Shown: one piece after another, positions 22,587-33,000 of the stretch
Numbering within the stretch: the stretch's first letter is position 1
Layout: every line of letters starts with the position of its first letter
DNA from: Micractinium sp. NFX-FRZ
Lineage: Eukaryota; Chlorophyta; Trebouxiophyceae; Chlorellales; Chlorellaceae
DNA length: 64,000 bases
Assembly: GCA_029339195.1 (NCBI GenBank)
Contig: JAPTJF010000234.1
Coordinates: forward strand, 30,832 to 94,831
Direction of reading: 5' to 3'
The notes under the pieces: generated by a model
Told to the model about the DNA's origin: nothing
Databases searched by the model: none
What the model saw: the letters and a program-made list of their open reading frames with translations, nothing else
Position numbers and translations under genes: made by a program

Positions 22587-22997
22587 ATGAGCCTAGCCGG
22601 CATGACGGCTGTATGGCCGTGGGCATCCGTGGCGCCTTCTCGCTTCGGCAACGCCGCACCCCGGCGCGCAGCAGCTGGCACCATTGCCGCCGCCGGCGGC
22701 ACCGGCGGCACCGGCAGCAACCACCTCAGCAGCAGCCGCAGCAATCCCAGCCGCAACAGCATCCCTAGCCGCAAAGGCGGCGGCGAGAAGAGCGAGTCGC
22801 GGGGGCAGGGGCGGCAGGCTGGCGGAGACTTCATCTCGTCCATCAGTGATGTGGCGCCCTGGTTTCCCGCAGCCGCTGTGACAGCTGGTACTGCCGCACT
22901 GTCTATGGGCGGGAAGCTGTTAGACACTGTGGTGTCTGAGGAGGTCAAGGACAGGTACAAGAAGTACAAGGAGCCTGCAGTGCCAAACGGCGGCGGC

Positions 22998-23034
<37 letters not shown>

Positions 23035-23650
23035 CGCCCAGCCCAGATCTGCCCAGCACCCGCCGCCGCCGCCGCCGCCGCCGGGCGCAGCAGGAGGAGG
23101 CAGTGCCCGCTGGCGAGACGGCAGGAGGCAGCAGCCGGCGCTACCCTTCCAAGGGGGAGGTGCGCGTGCTGGAGGAGGTGGTGCACGTGGTGGGGGAGGT
23201 GGTGCACGTGCTGGGGGAGGTGCTGGGGGGGGTGGTGCGCGTGCTGGAGGGGGGGCCGGTCCCCCCGGGAGATGAGGGGGCAGCGCTGGAGGCAGGAGCC
23301 CTCAAGGAGCAGCTGGCGGCGCGCGTGGCCGCTGTGACGAACAGGGATGACAAGATAGCAGCACTGGAGAAGAAGGTGGCGCGCCTGCAGGCGCAGCGGA
23401 AGGCCGCCAAAGCCAAAGGTAGGTGCAGGCGCTGCAAGTGGGCGGGAGCTGGCGGAGGGTTGAGATGCAAGCAAGTGGGTGGCAGGCGAGCGGGCAGGTG
23501 GGCAGGCATGAGGTGATGCATGCGTTGTCCCAAGGCATGCTGGCCTGCCCTCTACAGCCGGCACCATGCCAGGCAGCAGCCAGGCAGGGCATCTTGCAGG
23601 CTTAAACCTTTTCTTGGCTTCATTTCCGCCCTGCAGAGCGGAAGAGCTGA
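22587..23650 (+). CDS. hypothetical coiled-coil protein, possibly plastid-targeted
   Basis: Two exons: 22587-23418 and 23637-23650 (281 aa); the final exon supplies only ERKS and the stop. The N-terminus (MSLAGMTAVWPWASVAPSRF, then Ala/Arg/Ser-rich) resembles an algal organelle transit peptide (inference). A hydrophobic segment follows (WFPAAAVTAGTAALSMGGKL, about residues 92-111), then KDRYKKYKEPAVP, a poly-Ser tract made by CAG/AGC repeats (about 22997-23033), an Arg-rich block, a Val/Leu-heptad stretch with repeated EVVHV(V/L)GEV units (about 195-225) and a C-terminal coiled coil (DDKIAALEKKVARLQAQ). No family recognised. An in-frame ATG at 22473 gives a 38-residue longer form. TGTAA at 23873. 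Confidence 0.65.
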
Positions 23651-24394
23651 GGTCTCCGGTTCAGGCGATGTCTGGTGACGTGGTGCCTGCTGGACTGCCG
23701 CGGCTGCGTGACAGGGAGCATCCACGCACTGAGCAGACCAGCCCTTTGACGCCTCCGCCCCGCGGCGGCGGAAGGCATGCGACGCGACCCGCTGCCAGCC
23801 AGCAGCCGCGCGCCGCCCGCACGGCGCCTGCAGGGTCGCCCATCTGTGCTGGCAGCGTCTCGGTGTGACGTGTGTAACAGGAGGGTCAGCACCCACACAA
23901 GCAAAGTGGCGTGACCGAGGCCATGTGTGGGAAGCGGTTGGCTGGTGGCAAGTGTGTCTGGCCGGTTGTGGCAAGTCCGTGGGGAGAGGAGAGCAGGGAC
24001 AGAGGGAGAAGTGGGGGTGAGAGGAGCTACGCTGGGGCTGTGGAGCAGGCAGAGGGGAGGCTGCGGATAGAGAAAGTGATTTGGTTACGGGGGAAGTGAC
24101 GCAAGTGCGGGTTAATTCAATGCAAGGGTTGAAGGGGGCGGGCGCCCAAACGGGCGGCAGGGCAAAAGCAGGGAGGGCGGCACAGCAGGGCGGGCGCCAG
24201 GTGGGGGTGTTCTGTAGCGCAGAGGACTGAAAGGGTGGGGCGGCGGAGTGTAATCTACAGAGAGCGGTGGGTCCAGGAGGGAGCGGGTGTGGGCAGGAGG
24301 CTGCAGTGCAGCGCTCGTGAAGGAATCCTGGCGAGCTGCCTGGCCGCAGCATGAGCCCTCCGGTGCTGACTCAGCGCGGCCACCGCCTGGCTGG
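23651..24394. other. convergent 3' region
   Basis: No exon recognised between the coiled-coil gene and the PP2C gene; contains the TGTAA at 23873. Confidence 0.5.
23873..23877 (+). terminator. TGTAA poly(A)-type signal
   Basis: About 223 nt after the stop of the coiled-coil gene, on its coding strand. Confidence 0.45.
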
Positions 24395-27300
24395 CTAGTG
24401 GATTGCGGCGCACAAGACGGTGATGTCATCCGCCTTGCCCCCCTCGTACACCATGTCAAACGCCTCGCTGGCGGCGTCGCTGCGGGGCAGTACAGCACAC
24501 AGGGTGGGCGGGGGGAGGAGGGGCGTGAGCACGTGCATGGCCCCGCTGCTGCACCGTACTGCACTTCACAAACGCGTGCCCTTGAAGCATGGCGCTGCAC
24601 GCCGGCCCCTCGGACCACTGCCGCCCCCGCCTGTACGGCGCATCCCGCCCCCTGCCGCTGCCCCCCCGACCTGCAATGAGTGCTCTGGCCCTTACCGCCG
24701 CTCCGCCCCCAGTGCTGCAAAGCCCATAGCATCGCCCTCCACTGCCTGCCGCTTTGCCCCACCCCCACCCCTGCCGCCGCCTGCCCATTGCACCCGCCTC
24801 TCCGCCTGACACCTGCCCCACCCCCGCCGCTGCTTGCCCACCACATGTCTCCCCCGACCCTCCAAACACACACACCCCTCCCCCACCTGTAGGGCGTCCG
24901 CTTGTGCTTGTCCAGGGCGTTGGAGAAGGCCAGGAAGGCGAGGCGCTGGGCAATGACAGCGGGCTTGACGCCTGCGGGGGGCGGGTCAGGGCAGGCGTGG
25001 CGGAGGGTGGGCACGTGCGGGGGCAGGCGAGGCGCAGGAGGAGAGGGCAGGGAGGGCAGGGTGCGGAGGCAGGTGTGAACAATCCACCGTCACCTCAAGT
25101 TGCTTCATCCTAGCTTCCATGTGCCTCAACTTTCTCCTCCACCTCACCCAGCACCTCCTCCTTGTTGGAGCGCACAGGCAGGCCTGCCCTCCTCCCCCTA
25201 ACAAACCGCCCTGCACCACAACTCACCGTCCCCACCACCCAGTGCAGACCACTTGCGTATCCTACCTTCCAGCACGCCCCGCCCCACCTCGCCTACCGCC
25301 TCGTCCTCACGCTGACCTTGTGGACAAGCCAGGTTCCCACCCTTACCACCAGCTCCATCCACCCTTCACTTCACCCTACTTATTGATACACCAGGACTTA
25401 CGTATCCTACCTTCCAGCACGTCCCGCTCCACCTCATCCAGCAGCTCCTCCTCCGACACATTGTCAAACAGGCCGTCGCTGCCCAGGATGACAATGTCGC
25501 CGGGCGAGACGGGCATGGTGGTCAGCATCGCGTCCTCTGGCAGGTCAGCGCCCTCAAAGTGGCCTGCCAGAATGGGGGGTGAGGGGCAGGGTGAGGCGTG
25601 TTCACATGAGAGGGGGGAGAGGGGGCGGGGAATGGAGCGGTGAGTATCGCGCCCTCCGCCAGGTCAGCGCCCTCAAAGTGGCCTGGAGAGTGTAAAAGAG
25701 CGTGGCAGTAAAGATTGGTAAAGTGTCCAAAAGGGGGAGACGGGCATGGTGGTCAGCATCGCGTCCTCCGGCATGGTCTGCGCCCTCAAGGTGGCCTGAA
25801 ACATGCATAAGCATGGCGGCGGTGGTGGTGATTGATGAGGTGTCCAAACACGGGCGTGGTGGTCAGCATCACATCCGCTGGCAGGTCGGCGCCGTCAAAA
25901 TGGCCGACAGGCAAAGGAAGGGCAAGAGACGGCGCCGGCGGGCCTGCCTGCCTGCACCCCGCCCCCAGGCCCCCCACAACCAGACAGATGCCCCCGCCCG
26001 CCCCCACCCACACACCTAGCTGGTACGGGTAGCCAAAGCTGTGCTCCTGCTGCGGGCTGCGGTACTTCACCATCAGGTGCCCCCGCCGCCCAGAGGCGGA
26101 GGAGGAGGCCACCCCGCGCGCCTCGCCCCGCCGCCGCCCAATGACCAGGAAGCCAGAGTCTCCCAGGTTGGCGGCGGCCAGGCAGCCCTGCGGTGCGAGA
26201 AGAGGGGAGGGCAGTGGGGGGAGGGAGGCAGCGGCAAGATGAGATGCTGCATGGGTGGGTGGGTGGGTGGGTGCAGGGGAGCCAGAGTCGCCCAGGTTGG
26301 CGGCCAGCCAGGCGGCCCTGCGGTGCAAGAAGAGGGGAGGGCGGTGCGGTGCGGTCAGTTGAGAGCAGGGCGGGAGGGCAGCGGGAAGGCGAAGGATGCC
26401 CCCACCTACCCACGTATGAAACACTCCAAACAGCAGGCTGCACACACCGGCCCCCTTCCCCCCTCCCTGCCCACCTGCAGCTGGTCGATGAGTACGATGC
26501 AGGCGGTACAGCTGCCCAGGATGCCCTCCAGCCGCAGGCGCTTGGCAGCAAACTGCGGGGGTGGGGGCGGGTGGGGTGAAGTGAGGAAGAGGGAGGGCTG
26601 GGTGGGTGGGTGGAATGCAGTGGAGTAAAGTGGAGTACAGCGGAGTACAGTGAAGTACAGTGGAGTACAGCGGAGTATAGTGGAGTACAGTGGGGTACAG
26701 TGGAGCCGGGCAGGGATGGGGCGGGCTTTTTACAAACAGCTTCTGGCAGGGTGAGGTGTGTGGCGTGGCGGGGGGGGCCCTTGAGGTCTGGGCACACTGA
26801 GCTTTGCTGTGTGCCACCATCTGAGTCTGCCAGGTGGCAAACCGTGCCTGTGCAAACATTAAGCACGCTGCGCCCGCCTGCCCGCCCCGCCCAGCTGGAG
26901 GGCCAGCTGTCCCCCACCCACACATACACACCTGCAGCACGCGCAGCACATCTGTTGTGCCCAGGTCCACAGAGTGGCGGGCAAACTCCATCAGCCGCCG
27001 GCTGCAGGAGGGGTGGCAGGCAAAGAGGAAGCATGGCAAAGAGCAGCATGGCAGGCAAAGAGGAAGCATGAGGGGTGGCCGGGTTGGGTGGGAAGCGCGC
27101 AGCTGCAGGGCAAATGCAGGCCAGGCCTTCCTCCCCTCTCCTCCACTTCTCCAGGCACCGCCTACTCTGTCCCTTTCTCCCTGCCACACAACACTGTATT
27201 GCTCGACCCATCCAAAACCACAATCAGTCGCCCCGCACCTGAACAGCCCCGCGTCGATGCCCTGCTCCCGCCACATGTACACCCCATCCGCCACTCCCAG

Positions 27301-29629
27301 CGCCGTGATGCCGTTGCTGCAAGCAGGCGAGCAGGCAGGCAGGCGGGCAGGGCAGCAGGGGTGCATTGAGGTGGGTGGTGCGCAGCGCGGCAGCGACATG
27401 CCGCTCCTACCAACACTCGTGGCGCGACCCCTGCAAGAGAACACAGCCAAATTACCGCCCACATCAGTGCACGTCAGCCCACAATGAAGCAAGCAAGCGT
27501 ACTCACCGGTTGCTGCAGTAGAAGTAGGCGTCCTCCCCGCCATACCCGTACCCCTTGCGGTTGAGCCCCTTCTGCCCCGCCGCCGCCTTCTCTGGGTGTG
27601 GCAGCGCCACTGCAGACACCTGCAGCGGGGGAGGGAGAGGAGTGCCGGCAGCAGCAGGGGTGGGTCAATGGGCGGGTTGCTGAGCCGTACGTGGCATTGG
27701 CGGCACTGCAAAGCCATGTGGTGACGTGGCAGCGCCACCGCAGACAGACACCTGCAAGGGGGGACAGCGGGCGGGCAGCGGCAGGGGAGGGCAGTGGGCA
27801 GGTTGCAGTGACAGTGCCAGCCTTGCGCATCCACAGGTGCAGAGCGCTCGCGCTCCCCCCGGGCCCGCCACCCATCCAACTCTGCCCTTTCTCCCTCGCA
27901 TGCCTCCTCACCCACCCTCCTCCGCCCACCCCACCCCCACCACATACTCTCACACACACACGCACACCAGCCCACCCCACCCCACAAGCCCCCCGCCCTA
28001 CCTCTGGGTGCAGCGGCGCCCCCAGCAGGTTGTAGCTGGGCTCCTTCATTGAATGGCTGCTGGGGCGCACCACGGCGGGGGCCAGGTTGCGCTCGTGGTC
28101 GCCTGCAGCGGCGGCGGAGGCAAGATGTGGGGTGTAGGGTTTGACGCCACGCTGCGGTTCGGTTCCTGCTCCTGCTGCTGCCGCTCTACGGCATAGGCGC
28201 TGCCAGAAGGGCGGCAGCAGCAGCCAGCACCCTGCTCCAACGCAAGAGGGCGCATCACTGGTGGTACCCTCCAGCTGGCAGCGCCCCCAAGGCGCCAGCC
28301 GCGCAGTGACAGGATGCAGGACTTGCGACCGCCCGAACCCCCTCACGCACCGTCTAGCCCCGTTGGGTGGTTGCTCTTGCCCAGCCATGCGGAGCAGGGG
28401 AAGCTCCAGTGCTCTCCCTCGGGCCCCGCCACCTCGATCCTGTCCAGGAACCAGCCCACCCCGCCGCCGTCGCTGGCAGAGGGCAGCTGCTGCACGTGCA
28501 CCTGCAGGGGTGCGAGGCACGTGATAACAATATCACATATGTGTGCATAGAGCCGAGCTGAGATGTCTCAGGACTGACGCACTGGGGGCGTCTCTGCCAT
28601 CAGCGGGGCGCGACAGCAGCGAGGGGGCTGGGCAGCCGCGTGCGAGCATGGGAGACTAGATGGAAAACCAAGCGACGAAGAGCACGCTCAGGGGCAAAGA
28701 CAAGGCAGCAAGTCGGTGCCGGCCACCAGCTGCCTTACTGCGTGCACACGCTTCAAATTGGCCAACCATCCAACCAGCTGTCTGCAAGCCTGCCTGTGCT
28801 GCCTGTCATCATCCAGCCACTCGGCCAGCCCACCAACCAACCAGCTGCCAGCCAGCATGCCCCGCATGCCCCCCCGCCTGCCTGCCCCCTGCTGGCGCGC
28901 CTCACCCGCTGCAACTCCCCCAGCAGTCGGGAGGGGAAGGCGTACGACTTGCGGGTGCCACGCTCAAACCCGCTGATCTCGCCTCCGTCACCAATGAGGT
29001 ACGGCTCGCTCTCGCCCTCTGCAGGCAGGCACGGGTGTGGGGGCGCTGGCGTTTGGACAGCAGGCAGCGACAGGCTAGGGTAGCAGACGGGATGATGGGG
29101 CTGCTGCTCAGCGCACGGCCACAGCAGTGCAGAGACATCTAAAGCGGCAGCGCAATGGTGGCAATACTCGATTTACCCAGCCGGCGGCCTGCAACGCTGG
29201 CATTTAACAGGGCATAGCCCTACAGGTCCCGCCCCCCATGCATCCAGTACCTTCGCCCTCACCTGTGCCCACGAGCTTTACTACTGCTGGTGCCGGGCTG
29301 CCCGCCCCACGCACGTCTCCAGTCACCACCACTACTTGGTAGACTGCCTGCCGCGGGGGCGCTGCTGCTGCTGCTGTGGCAACGTCACTGTGCCAGCGAG
29401 CGCTGCCAGCGGCCGTGACACCACTGCCGCCGCCGCCGCCGCCGCCACGAGCCACACCGCCGCTGCTGTGGCTGCGGCTGCTGCTGGCGCTGCCCCGCCA
29501 CTGGTGTTGCTGTACCGCATAAGACGTGCTGGGTGCGCATTCAACCAGGGCCGTGGTGCTGCCTGCGGGCTGCGCCGCCGCAAGGGCGCGGAGGCATGTC
29601 GCCAGGCCGCGCCTGAGGCTCACTGCCAT
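24395..29629 (-). CDS. PLAT-domain / PP2C-type protein phosphatase fusion
   Basis: Twelve exons: 29629-29263, 29018-28906, 28501-28351, 28102-28002, 27619-27507, 27316-27239, 27001-26932, 26552-26475, 26187-26016, 25563-25411, 24971-24887, 24479-24395 (521 aa). Residues 1-90 are Arg/Ala/Ser-rich and look like an organelle transit peptide. About 95-208 form a PLAT/LH2 domain (VYQVVVVTGDVRGAG ... GWFLDRIEVAGPEGEHWSFP ... WLG). About 244-521 are a PP2C (PPM) domain: GYGGEDAYF with metal-site Asp274, GVADGV (289-294), GSCTACIVL, NLGDSGFLVIG, HSFGYPYQL, ILGSDGLFDN (Asp444) and DDITVLC. PP2Cs are Mn/Mg-dependent Ser/Thr phosphatases; this one resembles the plant PP2C subgroup with GVADG(V) and DGLFDN motifs. 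PLAT may tether it to lipid or a membrane (inference). The stop overlaps no other gene. Several introns carry degenerate copies of exon edges. Confidence 0.9.
25256..25910. repeat. tandem copies of exon 10 edges on both sides (PP2C gene)
   Basis: On the acceptor side, (G/C)CGCCCTCAA(A/G)GTGGCC-type blocks recur at 25549 (true exon), 25668, 25781 and 25890, spaced 119, 113 and 109 bp, with flanking exon sequence such as GACGGGCATGGTGGTCAGCA duplicated as well. On the donor side, CGTATCCTACCTTCCAGCAC occurs at 25256 and at 25401 (true). Exon 10 is thus bracketed by its own degenerate copies. Confidence 0.9.
26162..26345. repeat. duplicate of the exon 9 acceptor edge (PP2C gene)
   Basis: CCCAGGTTGGCGGC at 26162 (exon 9, encoding ANLGDSG) recurs at 26291, 129 bp away, continuing through the acceptor and into the flanking intron (GTGC(G/A)AGAAGAGGGGAGGGC). 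Confidence 0.9.
26620..26706. repeat. 10-bp minisatellite
   Basis: About eight units of GTGGAGTACA with single changes (CGGAGTACA, TGAAGTACA), inside an intron of the PP2C gene. Confidence 0.85.
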
Positions 29630-30070
29630 GCACTGTGAACTACCGCGCCAAAACAATGACCTGCTCGGACGAGAACAGCGGTTGCACCAAGAGGTAGGGC
29701 ACTCAAGGGTGGGGTGTTCGGCAGGCGCAGGAAACGAAGTCTGATGCTCCTGCCTCTATTGTGGTTGCCAGATCAGACCGTGAGCAGGGCAGGAGCACTG
29801 CTGAGATGAGTGCTGGGCTGCCTGCTGGACCAGATGGCCAGCAGGGCACTCTGCCCAAAATAAGCTCTAGCGCCTGAGTGGCTGCTGGCGTCGCTCGCGC
29901 GGGCATCGGTGCCCCATTGAATTGTAGCCTTCGGCCGATCGGCACGTGCTGCACTGCTCTCGTCTGTCGGACGCTTGCTCAGAGTGCTGCCTTCAGCGCT
30001 CCCCCCTCCAGCGCGCTCAGTCTAGACAGCACCAGGTTTTGCATCAGTGTGCAGCACTGCAGTTGCCGCT
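29630..30070. promoter_or_regulatory. shared divergent promoter region, PP2C / SLC1
   Basis: 441 bp between two divergent start codons. No TATA box or other motif is obvious; the assignment rests on gene orientation. Confidence 0.45.
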
Positions 30071-33000
30071 ATGGCCAGCGGCTCCAGCAGCAGGGCGGGC
30101 TCTGCCGCCAGCGGCAGCGCCAGCGGCGGCCGCCCGCCCTCGCCCTTCCAACGCGCCGGCGGGCCCGCTGCATCACAACACGATTCTGAGCTGGAGCATT
30201 GGCACGGCGGCGCCACGCTGCTCCCGCTGCACCGTGGGCGAGGCAAGCGTCGGCTGGCTGGCGGGGAAGCGCCCAGGTGCGGGCCGCCTGCAGTGCCTGC
30301 CGGGCACACTCCTTGGCAGTGTATTGGGCGCTGCCCAGCAACAGTCTGCGCTGGCACAGCCTGGTTGCACACTGTTGCATGCTGGCGGTGCCCACGTAAC
30401 GGTGCTGGCGTAGCCTTGCTTTGCTCTAGCCTTCCCTGCGCACGTCTCGCCCCACTCCAGCCCCTTCCCGACTGCCCCTCTTCTCAAACGCACTGAACCC
30501 CTTGCCTCTGCCCGCCTGCCCGCCTGCCTGCCTGCTGCACGTCGCAGGTCGGTTGCGCAGCTGGACCCTCAGGCAGCGCTGCTGGTGGGCAGCCCCCACG
30601 ACAGCGGCGCAGGCATCGGGGGCGGCCCGCTCCAGGGGCCCAGCGCTCGCGACGCACGCAGCGCGCACGGCATGCACCGCCACCTCAGCGACGGTGACGA
30701 CATGGGGCCCCTGGACAGCCCGCCGCGTGTGGAGTCCCCGGCGCCGGGCTGTGCCTCCTGGCGCACCTGCTTGGCCCAGGAGCCGCTGCTGCTGGCCACG
30801 CTGGCGGGGGTGGTGGCGGGCGTGGTGCTGGGTGTGGCGCTGAAGCCGGTAGAGCCCGGGCACGAGGTGAGGCCTGGCCTGGGGTGTGTGGCGTGCCTGA
30901 CACCGGTGTGTGTGCCTGCATTCGAGAGATGTTTTGAAAGAGGGGTGGCTGGCATTGCACTGGAGGCAGCAGTGGAGCCATGGGACACGAGGTGCACCTG
31001 GGACAGGGTGGGCGGTGAGCGTCTGAAACTAGGGGGTGCGCACATGTAGTGGGGTCTCTCCCGTAACTCCCCTTGTCCGCCCCCTATCACCTCCCCAACA
31101 GACGTGGACATCATTAAGACGTTGCTGCACCATGTGCCCTTTGAAATGACGGTGCTCGCTCCGGTGTTCACCCCCCCATACATCAACGCTCTCTGCCTGC
31201 CCATCCTCCCTGGCAGGCCGTCGACCTGATTGGCTTCCCAGGGGAGCTGATGCTGCGCCTGCTCAAAATGATGGTGCTCCCCCTGGTGTCCATCTCAATG
31301 GTGGCGGGGGTGGTGAGCCTGCGGCAGGCAGACGCCGGCGGCGGCGCCGGCGGCGGGCAGAGCAACGTGCGGCGGCTGGCGCATCTCACGGCGGCGTTCT
31401 ACGTCGGTGGGTGTTCAGTCACATAGAGGGCGTGTTGGTGCACGGCGTGCCCATATCGATCAGTGTGGTGCCCATGTGCTGTGCTGTGCTGTGCTGTGCT
31501 GTGGCCGTGCTGTGGCCGTGCTGTGCGGCTGTGCTGCTCCACCTGTGCCGCCGTGCCCCGCCCCTCACTGCCGTCTCTCCCAAGCCCAGCCACTGGGGCG
31601 CCCAACAACACCGTGCATTATTCCAGTGCCTTCGGCATCGGCATTCTGTTCCCACCGCCTCACAACACCATCACCTCACCGTCACCCGCCCCCGCAGGCA
31701 GCACGCTGCTGGCCATCCTGGTAGGCATAGCCCTGGTGGTGGTGATGCACCCGGGCAGGGGGGCGCCCTTTGACCGCATCGCGTCGGCAGCCACCGGCGG
31801 GTGCCACAAGGCCGAGGCAAAGAAGGTGGCGGAGCACACAAGTGAGTGGGGGCCACACACGTGTGCGACGTTGGCGAGCTTGCGAGCACCGGGAGGATGG
31901 TGGCTGGGGGAGTGTGGAGGCTGCATGTGCGGCCGTGTGCTTCCCTCCATTCCCAGCTTGTCAAGACTCTGCCCGCAGTGGGCCACACAGCCAAGCTCTG
32001 ATTCTCGGCCTCAGCCCTGCCCTCACAGCCAGCACCGCCGCCTTGACTCCCTCCTCTGCTGCTGCCGCCGCCCTGCTGCACCGCTTGCCCTTCTCTCTGC
32101 AGCTCTCCAGCTGTGCTGCCCCCAGCAATGCCCCCCTGTATTGTGCTGCTGGCTGTGCCTCCTCATCTTCCTGCCACCTCACCTCACCCCTCTTTCATGC
32201 AGAGGTCCAATCAGAGCTGCGCATGTCCACCACCGATGCCCTGCTCAACGTGGCACGCCAGGTGGGCCGCCACTTACGTGTGCACCATGCTGTGCCATGC
32301 TGTGCTGTTTTGCCACACCTGCAGCCGTGAACACGGTGCCTCAACCGTTGTCAACTCGCATGCGCTTGCATGTGCCCCTTCGCTCCCGCTTGCCCAACAG
32401 CACTGTGGGTGCGCGCCTGGACGACACGACCCAACCTCCTGTGCCACTCACATCAGAGCTGCGCATGCATGTGTCCCTTGCTCCCCCTACCCGCAGGTGG
32501 TGCCCGACAACATTGTGGGCGCAGCTGTGGACATGAATGTGCTGGGCATCATCACCTTCTCACTCATGTTTGGCCTGGCCCTGAGCTCCCTGGGTGAGCC
32601 CGCTGCTCTGCTTTGGTTTTGGTTTTGCTTGGCTGTGTTGGTTTGGTTTGGATTTGAAGTATCATACTCACGTCAGTGCTTGCTGGCGTCGCCACGTGTA
32701 CTGCTCATCGTGTCGCTGCATTGCCAAATGCGCGGCGGCCCCTGCCCGGGGCTGCAGTGCCTCCTTCCCTCCTGCTTGGGCCCCGACATCGCATGCCGTG
32801 CCCCTAAACTGCAGTGCCCCTAGACACCCACCCACCCTCCGCCATCAAGTTTTTGTTCCCCGCAGGCTCCGCGGCCGACGGGCTGATCAAGACGATTGGC
32901 GTGCTGAACGCGGCGGTGCAGCGCATGGTGACCGCCGCCCTGTGGATCTCCCCCCTCGGCATCGGCTCGCTCATCGCCGCCAGCATCCTGCGCGCCTGCG

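Noticed and set aside
25786..27987. 733-codon minus-strand ORF across the PP2C gene
   Set aside because: Open by GC-rich chance; it runs through several introns, including (CACA) and (GTACA) repeats, and only parts coincide with real PP2C exons.
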